Source: Flavobacteriia bacterium (GTDB taxonomy: Bacteria; Bacteroidota; Bacteroidia; Flavobacteriales_D; Crocinitomicaceae). Taken from it: a DNA stretch of 64,000 nt. Location: positions 1-64,000 of the forward strand of contig CANLGD010000008.1 in NCBI GenBank assembly GCA_947490145.1. Reading direction: 5' to 3'. Below are positions 20,339-30,470 of the stretch, one piece after another. The number at the start of each line of letters is the position of its first letter. The stretch's first letter is position 1. The position numbers were made by a program, and so were the translations under genes. The notes below the pieces were generated by a model. That model searched no databases and was not told the origin of the DNA. It saw nothing but the letters and a program-made list of their open reading frames with translations.

Positions 20339-20917
20339 TTATCAACAAAAATGTTAACCTTTTAGAATCATCTCCTTTTCATAAAAATCAAAAAAATGAT
20401 ACTTAACTTTTTAATCTAATTTATTCATTAACAGTACTATTAACTCTCAAATTATAGTCGATTTATTATGGTACGATTTTAATTTTAAATTAGCAAATTA
20501 TTTTTAATTCTGTTTTTAAATAATAAAAAGAAAAGAATTTTTTATAAATTAAAGATTTTATTCTTTTTATTAAAGGTGTTGATAAGTTCATAAATTTATT
20601 TATTTTATTTGAATAATTAACTTATCACATAAATGTATCTATTTATTAACAGTAAAAAGAGTTATAAAAGTCTGATAATTATATTAATTTAATATTTAAT
20701 TAACAATTGTTTAAAACAAGACCTGTTCATAAATAAAAAAACTTTCGTTAACATTTGGTAGATTTTTTTATGTTGATAAATAGTAAGATCTTTCAAATTT
20801 TTTTCTTTTTATATTAAATAATTTTTTCACATGAATATAATAAGTTGATAAAACAAGTCTAAGTTATTACTCTTTTTAAAAGTTTATACACAGAAGAACA
20901 TTAATAACTGTGAATAA
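20339..20917. other. candidate replication origin: AT-rich DnaA-box-like cluster
   Basis: TTATCAACA-type nonamers at 20339-20347, 20577-20585 (rc), 20771-20779 (rc); TTATACACA at 20884-20892; TGTGAATAA (rc TTATTCACA) at 20909-20917; very AT-rich, no ORF; parS sites about 8-10 kb away. Confidence 0.35.
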
Positions 20918-21039
20918 GTTTATTTTAAGAAATATTGATTTTCAGTATATTAACAAAAATTAAAAAAATCAATTGTCGATAATTACCATCGTTTGTTAAT
21001 AAACTTTATCTTTGATGAAATTTGTAAAAGATCAAAAAA

Positions 21040-21474
21040 ATGAAAAATATTATTCCAATTGGATGCGATCACGCAGGGTTTGAATTAAAGACAAAAATAA
21101 TCAATTATCTGGAGAAAAAAGGATATGAAATTAACGATAAGGGATGTTATTCATCAGAAAGTATTGATTATCCAGATTTTGCTCATCCTGTGTCTGAATA
21201 TGTTGAAAACCATAAAAACACGCTAGGGGTTTTGTTGTGTGGAAGTGGAAATGGAATAAATATGACGGCAAATAAACACCAAGGAATTAGAGCTGCTTTG
21301 TGTTGGACTGTAGAAATTGCAAAATTAGCACGTAAACACAACAATGCAAATATATTAACGCTTCCGGCGAGATTTATAAGTGAAGAATTAGCATTGGAAA
21401 TAGTTGATGTTTTTTTTAATACAAATTTTGAAGGCGGAAGACATCAATTAAGAGTTGAAAAAATTGCTTTATAA
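21040..21474 (+). CDS. rpiB: ribose 5-phosphate isomerase B
   Basis: 144 aa; IGCDHAGFELK, VLLCGSGNGINMTANKHQGIRAALCW. Confidence 0.95.
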   Translation: MKNIIPIGCDHAGFELKTKIINYLEKKGYEINDKGCYSSESIDYPDFAHPVSEYVENHKNTLGVLLCGSGNGINMTANKHQGIRAALCWTVEIAKLARKHNNANILTLPARFISEELALEIVDVFFNTNFEGGRHQLRVEKIAL

Positions 21475-21497
21475 ATTTTAAAACCAAATTATTAAAA

Positions 21498-22886
21498 ATG
21501 TTTTTTAAAGTTGGATTTGTAATTGGATTATTTTGTACAAGTAATTTTATTTTTACTCAAGGTGAAATAAACGTAGCTAAAAAGTACGCCTCAAAAATTG
21601 ATTCTATAAAAATAAGGGAATATGTTTCTATTTTAGCTTCAGATTCATTAGAAGGAAGAGATACAAGCACCGAAGGACAAAAAAAAGCTGCAGCTTATAT
21701 TCAAAAAAAATTCAGAGAATTTGGCTTAGATTCTTTGTCAACAGGATATTTGCAACAATTTTTATTGTATAAAAAAAATAAATCAGCAATTTTATATTTT
21801 AATAAATTAAAATTAAATTTTCCGGAAGATTTCGGATTTTATGGATTTTATGATTCAGATTTCATAGCAGAAAATGATGTCGATAATTCCTTAATAAAAG
21901 TTGTTGCCTGGGATAAATTTAAAAAAGATAAATTTTATCTAAACAATCAAGTCAACTCATTAATCATCACAATTAATTCGTACTTGGAAGTTGATTTTAA
22001 TTTAATAAAATCCAGAAAAATAAAAAACGTATTCTTTATTTGTAAATTTTACAACGAAAGTTACTTTACAAAATATACAGATGGCGAATTAACTTTTTCA
22101 ACCAAAGCTGATTCAAAAAATCCGCAACGTTTATTTTTCATTAATAGAAAAAAATTAAAAGAAAAAAAAGTATTAAACTCTATTCAGGTAAAAATTAATC
22201 CTTTGGATGAAGTTTTATCAGAAAACTTAATTGCTTATGTTGAAGGTTCAGATTCTTTGTTAAAAAAGGAGTTTTTAGTAATATCAGCACATTACGATCA
22301 TTTAGGAATAAAAAACGGTGAAATTTATAATGGAGCTGATGATAATGGTTCTGGAACTTCAGCTTTAATAGAATTGGCAAGAATTTTTCAAGAAGCAAAA
22401 ATGAATAATGAAAATCCAAAAAGATCTATTTTATTTATTTGTTTTACAGGAGAAGAACATGGATTATTTGGTTCAGAATATTACAGCCAACATCCTTTAA
22501 TTTCATTGAAAAACACAGTTGCTGATTTCAACATTGACATGATTGGAAGAAAAGATTCGGAAAAAGAAAAATCACAATTCTCAGTTTATATTATTGGTTC
22601 AGATAAAATAAATTACCAATTTCACAAAAAACATGAAGAAATCGCAAAAATTAATTCAAATTTACGTTTAGATTATAAATACAATGATTTTAACGACAAA
22701 GAAAAATTATATTACCGCTCAGATCATTATAATTTTGCGAAAAATGGTATTCCAAGTATCTTTTATTTCGGAGGTTTTCACGCAGATTATCATCAGCCAA
22801 CAGACGATATTGAGAAATTAAATTTTACAAAAATCAAAGCAATTTCTGAGTTGGTGTTTTTTACGGCTTGGGGTTTTGCTTTATAG
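21498..22886 (+). CDS. M28-family metallopeptidase, secreted
   Basis: SAHYDHLG, NGADDNGSGTSALIELAR, FTGEEHGLFGSEYY zinc-peptidase motifs; signal peptide. Confidence 0.93.
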   Translation: MFFKVGFVIGLFCTSNFIFTQGEINVAKKYASKIDSIKIREYVSILASDSLEGRDTSTEGQKKAAAYIQKKFREFGLDSLSTGYLQQFLLYKKNKSAILYFNKLKLNFPEDFGFYGFYDSDFIAENDVDNSLIKVVAWDKFKKDKFYLNNQVNSLIITINSYLEVDFNLIKSRKIKNVFFICKFYNESYFTKYTDGELTFSTKADSKNPQRLFFINRKKLKEKKVLNSIQVKINPLDEVLSENLIAYVEGSDSLLKKEFLVISAHYDHLGIKNGEIYNGADDNGSGTSALIELARIFQEAKMNNENPKRSILFICFTGEEHGLFGSEYYSQHPLISLKNTVADFNIDMIGRKDSEKEKSQFSVYIIGSDKINYQFHKKHEEIAKINSNLRLDYKYNDFNDKEKLYYRSDHYNFAKNGIPSIFYFGGFHADYHQPTDDIEKLNFTKIKAISELVFFTAWGFAL

Positions 22887-22935
22887 GATTTAGAAGAAAA
22901 ATTAAAGACAAAAGAAACTAGTAAATATCCCAAAT

Positions 22936-24159
22936 CTACTTTAACAACTCTTTTAGGAAATCTTCTGTTTCCTTAATAAAATCGGTATAAACTTTTCCGG
23001 TTCCTGGACCATTAAAACCTGTGTGAATTTTGGTAACTTGACCATTTTTATCAAGAAAAATTGTAGTAGGGTAGGAAGTGATTTGATTTAACATAGAAAA
23101 CTGTTCTGAAGCTAATGCTTTGTTTGCTTGACCGCCAATTAAAAAGGTAAAATCTAAATTTAAACGCGTTTTTAATAATTTTACTTTTTGAACTTGCTCT
23201 TCAAAAATAGATGGTGTTTCGTAGGCTACAGAAATGATTTCCAAACCAGCTTGGTGATATTTGGTATACATTTCTTTTAGAAATTTAGTTTCATCCAAGC
23301 AATTTGGACACCAAGTTCCCATGATTTGAACAATTGTAATTTTATTTTTAAACTGTTCATTTGGAAAAAGAAATTCTTTACCTTCTAAATCTTTTAATTT
23401 GAACGCAAAAGTATCTTTTTTCACCAAAAAAGTTAAAGAGTCAGGATTTCTAAGTTTAAAAATTTCGTCACGATTCGCAGTCCAATTTTTTTGATAATGC
23501 TTACCAGAGAAAAATTCTCCTTGAATTTCACCATTAATTAATTTACCTGAAAAATAAAATGCGTGTGAACCATCAAAAGCAGCGAGTTCCATAAAATCGT
23601 CACATACAAATCCTTCGAGAAAACGATAATCTCCCGATTCTGTTAAGAATGTTCCTGTAATTTTTTGAGAATAATCTTCGGTCCTAAAAACACCCACTGC
23701 AAATTCTTCATATTCTGTTTTAGGACTAAAAGTTGTTTTCCATTTTCCGCTTAGATTCAAAAGTTTTTGTTGAGAGCAAATATTTTTTTTTAAATTTAAA
23801 TTTGCACCAAAAGGAATTCTATAATTATCACCTTTATTTAGGTTTGTCCAAGCGCCCGAAATTTCAGTTTTGTTTATTACAACGAAACGTATGAAAGAAT
23901 GAAAATGTGGAAAATCAATTTGAAGAGAATCATTAATTATTTTGATTGAACTCAATTCAATTTTTTCTTCAGCATTGTGAATTGTAAAAACTGGTTGCTG
24001 TTTAGAACCAGAAATTTCTAAGTGAAAAGGAAGTTTTGTTGAATTATTTAACTGCAAATAAGCTGACCAAGCTCCTTTTTTTAGATATTTGTAGCTCTGT
24101 GAGTAAGAATAAGTTGAGATTAAAACAACTATTATATTGAAATACAGTAATTTAATCAA
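22936..24159 (-). CDS. TlpA-like thioredoxin-fold disulfide reductase
   Basis: GTWCPNCLDETKFLKEM CxxC motif, YPTTIFLDKNGQV, signal peptide. Confidence 0.9.
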   Translation of the reverse strand: MIKLLYFNIIVVLISTYSYSQSYKYLKKGAWSAYLQLNNSTKLPFHLEISGSKQQPVFTIHNAEEKIELSSIKIINDSLQIDFPHFHSFIRFVVINKTEISGAWTNLNKGDNYRIPFGANLNLKKNICSQQKLLNLSGKWKTTFSPKTEYEEFAVGVFRTEDYSQKITGTFLTESGDYRFLEGFVCDDFMELAAFDGSHAFYFSGKLINGEIQGEFFSGKHYQKNWTANRDEIFKLRNPDSLTFLVKKDTFAFKLKDLEGKEFLFPNEQFKNKITIVQIMGTWCPNCLDETKFLKEMYTKYHQAGLEIISVAYETPSIFEEQVQKVKLLKTRLNLDFTFLIGGQANKALASEQFSMLNQITSYPTTIFLDKNGQVTKIHTGFNGPGTGKVYTDFIKETEDFLKELLK

Positions 24160-24253
24160 TTTATTGGTTTTGGTATACAGTGCTAAATTAATTATTTTTA
24201 AGTGTGATGCAACTTTTTATTATAAATAACAGTCTATTTATAGAGTTTAAGTT

Positions 24254-24790
24254 ATGGATGAACTAACATTAATAAACGAATGTATAAAGGGAAATCCAAC
24301 GGCTCAAAAAAAGTTGTTTGAAAAGTTTGCGCCTAAAATGATGTTTGTATGTTTGCGTTATTGCAAAGATTCATACGACGCGGAAGACGTGCTTCAAGAA
24401 GGATTTATAAAAGTATTTGGTTCTTTATCAAAATACAAGCATGAAGGATCTTTTGAAGGGTGGGTGCGTCGTGTTTTTGTAAATACAAGTTTGGATTTTT
24501 TGAGAAAAGAAAAACAATTAAGTTTAACTTCATCTTATGAAGATGTTGATTACAAAATTCACGATGATTATTCTACCTCTGGAGCTTTGGAAGCAGAAGA
24601 TTTGATGAAAATAATTATGAAATTACCTAAAGGGTATCAAGTAGTTTTTAATTTGTTTGCTATCGAAGGATACACACACAAAGAAATAGCTGATTTACTA
24701 GGAATTTCAGAAGATACATCAAAATCACAATATTTTAGAGCAAGAGCTTCGTTGAAGAATTATTTGGAGAAAGAAGAAAAAAAAGTATAA
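24254..24790 (+). CDS. RNA polymerase sigma-70 factor, ECF-type
   Basis: 178 aa; YDAEDVLQEGFIKVF (region 2), YTHKEIADLLGISEDTSKSQYFRARASLK (region 4). Confidence 0.93.
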   Translation: MDELTLINECIKGNPTAQKKLFEKFAPKMMFVCLRYCKDSYDAEDVLQEGFIKVFGSLSKYKHEGSFEGWVRRVFVNTSLDFLRKEKQLSLTSSYEDVDYKIHDDYSTSGALEAEDLMKIIMKLPKGYQVVFNLFAIEGYTHKEIADLLGISEDTSKSQYFRARASLKNYLEKEEKKV

Positions 24791-24837
24791 ATTATGAGTG
24801 TTGAGGTATGAATTAGCTCCGCTTAAATATTAAAAAT

Positions 24838-25686
24838 TTGGAAGAAAAAGATTACATAAAGGACTTGTTTTCGGAGAAATTGGGAAATCATTCAGCTAAG
24901 GTAAATCCTGAGTTATGGGCTTCTATTTCTTCTAAAATCGCAATAAATGCTGTTGTGAGTTCTGGTGCTTCTTTAGCTTCAAAATTATTCATTGTATTTG
25001 GAACTGCAGCAAGTGTTGCAGTTGCAACAATTTTCTTAAAAAATGAAAATCAGGAAAATCAAAAGAAAGTTACAAAATCTGAAGAACAAATAAATCCAAA
25101 TCAACAAGATAAAAAAGAAGTGGTTAAGGATATTATAACTCATTTAGAGAAATCAAAATTTGTCGTTTCTGCAGAGCACGCTTCAACAGTTCAAAAAACA
25201 AGGAATCTTGATTGTGAATTGCCTCACGATTTTGAAAATAATGAAATAATGTTAGTTTTACCAGAAAAAAACATCATTTCTGAAAATAAATTTATCGTTA
25301 AAGATAATGTTGAAAAATTAGCACTTATTGAAAAAACTGCACTTGTTGAAAATAAATCTAATCAGTCTGAAAATACAGAAAAAATAGGTGATGCAAGAAA
25401 ATCTGATTTATTTATTGGATATTTACCAAATGTATTTACACCAAATAATGATAAAGAAAACGACCTTTTTGCGATAGAATTAAAAGGAATCATAGACTTT
25501 GCTATTACCATTTTAAACAAAGAAAACAAAGTTGTATTTACATCAAATGATCTAAATTTTAATTGGGATGGAAAAGATTTCTCTGAAAACTTAGTTCCAA
25601 CGGGTTCTTACATTTATTTCTTCACAGGAGTTGATTCTAATAAAAAAGTGGTTTCAAAATCAAACGTGTTGAAAGTTCAATATTAA
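24838..25686 (+). CDS. anti-sigma-position membrane protein with T9SS type B (gliding motility-associated) C-terminal domain
   Basis: 282 aa, TTG start; TM segment ASKLFIVFGTAASVAVATIFL; C-terminus YLPNVFTPNNDKENDLF...NWDGKDFSENLVPTGSYIYFF. Confidence 0.75.
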   Translation: MEEKDYIKDLFSEKLGNHSAKVNPELWASISSKIAINAVVSSGASLASKLFIVFGTAASVAVATIFLKNENQENQKKVTKSEEQINPNQQDKKEVVKDIITHLEKSKFVVSAEHASTVQKTRNLDCELPHDFENNEIMLVLPEKNIISENKFIVKDNVEKLALIEKTALVENKSNQSENTEKIGDARKSDLFIGYLPNVFTPNNDKENDLFAIELKGIIDFAITILNKENKVVFTSNDLNFNWDGKDFSENLVPTGSYIYFFTGVDSNKKVVSKSNVLKVQY

Positions 25687-25687
25687 T

Positions 25688-26356
25688 TTAGATTTTCCAA
25701 TTAATTCCACCTAAATTTTTACTTACCAAGAAATTATTCGTTTTAGAAAAATGTTTGCTTCCAAAAAATGCTCCTCTTGCCAGCGGAGAAGGATGAGCAG
25801 CTTTGAGAATTAAATGTTTATTAGAATTGATTAGATTTTCTTTTCCGTGAGCAAAATTTCCCCAAAGTAAAAAGACGACATCTTGTTTTTCATTCGAAAT
25901 TGTACGAATTACTTGATCTGTAAAAATTTCCCAACCTTTTTTTTGATGTGAGCCAGCAGTTTTTGCTCTAACTGTTAAAGTTGCATTTAATAATAATACT
26001 CCTTGTTTTGCCCAAGTCTCTAAATTTCCTGAAATAGGGATTTCTACTCCTAAATCAGCATTTAATTCCTTAAAAACATTTTTCAAGGAAGGTGGAATTT
26101 TTACTCCATTAGCAACCGAAAAAGACAAACCATTGGCTTGACCTTTTCCGTGATAAGGATCTTGTCCAATTAAAACAACTTTCACCTTATCAAACGGTGT
26201 TTTATTAAAAGCTTCAAAAACTTCATTTTCAGTAGGATATACTTCAAAGTCGTTTTTTTCAGTTTCTATGAACGATTGTAATTGAAGAAAGTATTCTTTT
26301 GAAAATTCACTCGAAAGAATATTTTTCCAAGATTCATGAATTTTAATTTGATGCAT
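25688..26356 (-). CDS. ung: uracil-DNA glycosylase
   Basis: VVLIGQDPYHGKGQANGLSFSV, LLLNATLTV, HPSPLARGAFFGSKHFS. Confidence 0.97.
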   Translation of the reverse strand: MHQIKIHESWKNILSSEFSKEYFLQLQSFIETEKNDFEVYPTENEVFEAFNKTPFDKVKVVLIGQDPYHGKGQANGLSFSVANGVKIPPSLKNVFKELNADLGVEIPISGNLETWAKQGVLLLNATLTVRAKTAGSHQKKGWEIFTDQVIRTISNEKQDVVFLLWGNFAHGKENLINSNKHLILKAAHPSPLARGAFFGSKHFSKTNNFLVSKNLGGINWKI

Positions 26357-26409
26357 TTTAATAATTTTAAAATCCTTTTAGGATAAAAATGTTGAAAGGG
26401 TCGAAATTT

Positions 26410-28557
26410 TTAAACTAACTCTAAATTTATCTGTCTTTTTCTCAAATCGATTGCCATCACTTGAATTTCAACTTGATCTCCAAAATTAAATTCTTTTTTA
26501 GTTTTTGATCCTATAATTCGGTATTTATCTTGTTCAAATGCAAAATGATCTCCAGGAATATTAGCTAGCGGAATCATTCCTTCGCAGCCATTTTCATTGA
26601 TTTTTACAAACATTCCAAATTCTGCTAATCCAGAAACTGTCCCTTGAAAAACCATTCCTAATTTATCCTGCATGAACAATACTTGGAAATATTTACTAGA
26701 TTCACGTTCAGCTTCGGTAGCTTTTCGCTCCATGCGAGAAATGTGCTTACAGATTTCGTTTAATTGATTTCCGTAACGGTGATTTTTACCTTGCAATTCT
26801 TCGAAAACAATTCGGTGAACCAATAAATCGGCATAACGACGAATTGGTGAAGTAAAATGGGTGTAATATTCAAAGGCTAAACCGTAATGTCCAATATTTG
26901 TTGTTTCATAACTTGCTTTTGCCATAGAACGTATTGCCATCGATTGAATCAAGGAATATTCATTTTTGTAGCGAATATCGTCTAACAATGTGTTTATTGC
27001 TTTGGCGATTTCATCCGTGTGACTGAATTTTAAATCATAACCAAATTTATCGATAAACATTTTAAAAACTTCTATTTTTCCTGCGTCAGGTTTGTCGTGA
27101 CATCTAAAAACAAATGGAATTGGATCTTTTTTTACTCTCTGCCCAGTATTATTAGTTGGCTTAGCAATAAACATCGCTACTTTTTTGTTTGCTAAAAGCA
27201 TAAATTCTTCAATCAATTTATTAGCATCTTTTGAAATTTTTGTAACAACACCAATTGGATTTCCTTCATCGTTTAGTTGAAATCGCATTTCTTCCGACTC
27301 AATGTTTAAAGCACCGTTATTTAAGCGTTTTTTTCGCAAAATTTTAGCTATTTTATCGAAAAGTAAGATTTCATCTTTAAAATCTCCATCAGAACCTTCA
27401 ATTATTTCTTGCGCCTGTTCGTAACTAAACCTTCTATTTGAATGGATTGCGGTTTTACCAAACCAATCAGAATAAATTTTTCCTGTTTCATCCATTTCAA
27501 AAACCGCAGAAAAAGTATATTTATCTTCATTAGGCCTTAAAGAACATGCTAAATTTGATAATTGTTCTGGTAACATTGGTATAACTCTATCAACTAGGTA
27601 AACTGAGTTTCCACGTTTTGCAGCTTCTAAATCCATAGCACTTCCTGGTTGAACGTAATGACTTACGTCCGCAATGTGAACTCCAATTTCCCAATTTCCG
27701 TTTTCTAGTTTTTGGATAGAAAGTGCATCATCAAAATCTTTTGCATCAGCAGGATCAATAGTAAATGTTGTCACACTTCTAAAATCTCTTCTTGTTTTAA
27801 CCTCTTCCTCATCCAATTCCATAGGAATATTTTCTGCTGCAGCAATTACTTCTTGAGGAAATTTAATTTCAATTCCTTGATTACATAAAATACTCAGCAT
27901 TTCAGTATCATTAGGACTTTTAGAAGTTAAAACTTCAACTACTTCTCCATAAGGATTTTCGGCAGATTTTGGCCAAACAGTGATTTTAACTAAAACACGG
28001 TCTTTGTTTCGTGCGCCATTTAATTTTTCAATTGGAATGTAAATATCGATACCAGTTCGTTGATTATCAGGAATAAAGAAAGCAAATTTCTCTTTTACAT
28101 CTAATGTTCCGACAAATTGTGTTCTTTCACGCGTTAAAATTTCAATTACTTTTCCTTCCCTTCTAGAAGAACCAGCTTTTGTGATTGCAACACGAACTGT
28201 ATCGCCATTCATTGCTTGATTTGTGTTTCCCGCAGAAATATAAATATCTCCTTTTTCGTCTTTTGCTAATAAAAAAGCAGAACCACGCTGTGTTATTTGG
28301 ATTTCTCCTTCAATAAATGCAGTACTATTATTTAATTTAAAAGAACTTGAAGAGGTTTCACTAAGAAATCCTTCACGAGCTAACTCTTTTAAAATTGAAA
28401 ATGTTTGTTTGCGTAATTCGTTGTCTTTTAGAGAAATTTCAGCACAAACCTCTTTGTGGCTAAGTATTTTATCGGAATTTTTTTGAAATAATTTTTGGAT
28501 AATATGTGTTAGGCTTTTTGTAAATTTACTAGGTTTTTTTGATTTGTTTTTTGACAT
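26410..28557 (-). CDS. rnr: ribonuclease R
   Basis: 715 aa; TIDPADAKDFDDALS, VHIADVSHYV, SPIRRYADLLVHR, C-terminal S1 domain. Confidence 0.95.
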   Translation of the reverse strand: MSKNKSKKPSKFTKSLTHIIQKLFQKNSDKILSHKEVCAEISLKDNELRKQTFSILKELAREGFLSETSSSSFKLNNSTAFIEGEIQITQRGSAFLLAKDEKGDIYISAGNTNQAMNGDTVRVAITKAGSSRREGKVIEILTRERTQFVGTLDVKEKFAFFIPDNQRTGIDIYIPIEKLNGARNKDRVLVKITVWPKSAENPYGEVVEVLTSKSPNDTEMLSILCNQGIEIKFPQEVIAAAENIPMELDEEEVKTRRDFRSVTTFTIDPADAKDFDDALSIQKLENGNWEIGVHIADVSHYVQPGSAMDLEAAKRGNSVYLVDRVIPMLPEQLSNLACSLRPNEDKYTFSAVFEMDETGKIYSDWFGKTAIHSNRRFSYEQAQEIIEGSDGDFKDEILLFDKIAKILRKKRLNNGALNIESEEMRFQLNDEGNPIGVVTKISKDANKLIEEFMLLANKKVAMFIAKPTNNTGQRVKKDPIPFVFRCHDKPDAGKIEVFKMFIDKFGYDLKFSHTDEIAKAINTLLDDIRYKNEYSLIQSMAIRSMAKASYETTNIGHYGLAFEYYTHFTSPIRRYADLLVHRIVFEELQGKNHRYGNQLNEICKHISRMERKATEAERESSKYFQVLFMQDKLGMVFQGTVSGLAEFGMFVKINENGCEGMIPLANIPGDHFAFEQDKYRIIGSKTKKEFNFGDQVEIQVMAIDLRKRQINLELV

Positions 28558-28707
28558 TTTTGTGTATTAAATTAACGAAAAAACACGTTTTTTGTCAAAA
28601 AAGCGTAGTTTCTTCCTTGCTAAATTAAGAATTTAAGTTCAATAAGGGATTAGTTTAATGTAAACTTAACTTTTTAGTAAGATTATTAACAGTAGAAAAG
28701 GATCAAA

Positions 28708-29073
28708 TTATTTCACATAATCTTGTTTCACAACTAAAATATATTGGTCATTTTCAATTTTTCTGTAACCAAATTCGTAGCAGAAGAAATATTCTCCTCC
28801 TTTTTGAGTTTTGTAAATATTGGTGTAATAATGAAAATTAAATCCTTCTTCAGCAAGTGTTAAACCATCAACAGAATTTTTCCCACGTGGATTTAATTTT
28901 TCGAGAATACGTCGGTTTTTGCGTAGAATTCCATTTATACGTCGAACGTATTTATTTGAATCTTCGTTTAAACGATTATTAAAAGCATTGCGGCATAAAT
29001 CAGAGCAAAATTTTTGATCTTTCCTTCCCAACAATTTTTGGGAACATTCAGCGCAAAGCCTTGGTTCTGTCAT
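28708..29073 (-). CDS. small zinc-ribbon protein, hypothetical
   Basis: 121 aa; CAECSQKLLGRKDQKFCSDLCRNAFNN. Confidence 0.75.
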   Translation of the reverse strand: MTEPRLCAECSQKLLGRKDQKFCSDLCRNAFNNRLNEDSNKYVRRINGILRKNRRILEKLNPRGKNSVDGLTLAEEGFNFHYYTNIYKTQKGGEYFFCYEFGYRKIENDQYILVVKQDYVK

Positions 29074-29267
29074 TTATTGAATTTCTTATCTAGCTGTAAC
29101 TATTCCAATTATTGAATAATAATTTTGTGAAAATGAAAGTGTGCTTAGTGGGATTGTAAGGCTTAGCAGTAAGCTTTTAGTATTCATAGTACAAAAATTC
29201 ATACACAAATTTAATAAAATTTATTAAAATGATTGGTGTAGAGTTTAATTTTTTGTGTCGGATAAAT

Positions 29268-29303
29268 AAAAAACCTCGCAAATTATCAATTTACGAGGTT
29301 TTT
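29268..29303 (-). terminator. Rho-independent terminator of tRNA-Ser
   Basis: Minus strand AAAAACCTCGTAAATTGATAATTTGCGAGGTTTTTT. Confidence 0.8.
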
Positions 29304-29306
29304 CAG

Positions 29307-29395
29307 CGGAGAAAGAGAGATTCGAACTCTCGGTAACACTTTCGCACTACACACGCTTTCCAGGCGTGCTCCTTAAGCCACTCGGACATTTCTCC
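29307..29395 (-). tRNA. tRNA-Ser(GGA)
   Basis: GGAGAAA/TTTCTCC acceptor stem, anticodon loop CTGGAAA flanked by CACGC/GCGTG, long variable arm, GTTCGAATC T loop, discriminator G. Confidence 0.96.
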
Positions 29396-29435
29396 TAACG
29401 CTTTTTTAGAAAGCCTACAAAAGTACAATAAAAAG

Positions 29436-30470
29436 TCAATTTAGAGACATTTCTCCACAAATACTTTCTTTTAGTTTTGCCGTGATTTCGATTTTTGAGG
29501 TATACTTTCCTAATAAATACATTAACTTTGTCAAAGCTGCTTCGGTCGTTAAATCATTTCCGCCAACAACACCTATTTTATCAAAAAAGGAACTTGTTTC
29601 ATATTTTCCTTGGTCAACTTTTCCCGTGTTACATTGCGTGATGTTTAAAATAATTCCACCAGAATTTAAGTAATCTTTTACGTATGTCTTGAAAAAATCA
29701 TCTGAAGGAACATTTCCGGCGCCAAAGCTTTCAATCACAATTGCTTTTACTTTTTCAATGTTAAATAAACTTTGGTAAATTTTTGCTGAAAAACCAGGAA
29801 AAATTTTCAACAAAGCAACTCGATTATCAAAATTTGTAAATAATTCTAAATTTCCAATTTGAAGATATTTTTCTTTTAACTGATAATTTATCAAAACTCC
29901 TGCAACCGCTAATTCGGAATAATTTGGAGAGGCAAAAGCTTCGAAAGCGCTGGAAGAAATTTTGGAAGTTCTATTTCCTCGGTAAAGGGAATATTCAAAA
30001 TAAATTCCAATTTCTTGAATGATTGAAGTACCATCTGAATTTTTTGCTGCTGCAATTTCTATTGAGGTAATTAAATTTTCTTTTCCATCGGTTCTAATTG
30101 TTCCAATTGGCAATTGAGATCCGGTGAAAATTACTGGTTTTTGTAAACCTTGTAACATAAAACTCAAAGCTGAAGCTGAATAAGCCATTGTGTCTGAACC
30201 ATGTAAAACTACAAAACCATCGTAATTTGCATAATTATTAAAAATAATTTGTGCAATCATTGCCCAATGTTTTGGATTCATTTCGGAAGAATCGACCGGT
30301 TTTTCAAAAGATTCGCTCGATAAATCTATATTTAAACGACTCAATTCTGGAATTTGATTACTCAAATGTTTGAAATCAAATGCTTTTAAAACACCTGTTT
30401 CCGAATCTTGAATCATACCAATAGTTCCTCCAGTATAAATGATCAATACTTTTGGTTTCACTTCTTTCAA
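29436..30470 (-). CDS. ansA: type I L-asparaginase
   Basis: YTGGTIGMI, DGFVVLHGSDTMAYSASALSF, GSQLPIGTIRTDGKENL. Confidence 0.93.
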   Translation of the reverse strand: MKEVKPKVLIIYTGGTIGMIQDSETGVLKAFDFKHLSNQIPELSRLNIDLSSESFEKPVDSSEMNPKHWAMIAQIIFNNYANYDGFVVLHGSDTMAYSASALSFMLQGLQKPVIFTGSQLPIGTIRTDGKENLITSIEIAAAKNSDGTSIIQEIGIYFEYSLYRGNRTSKISSSAFEAFASPNYSELAVAGVLINYQLKEKYLQIGNLELFTNFDNRVALLKIFPGFSAKIYQSLFNIEKVKAIVIESFGAGNVPSDDFFKTYVKDYLNSGGIILNITQCNTGKVDQGKYETSSFFDKIGVVGGNDLTTEAALTKLMYLLGKYTSKIEITAKLKESICGEMSLN

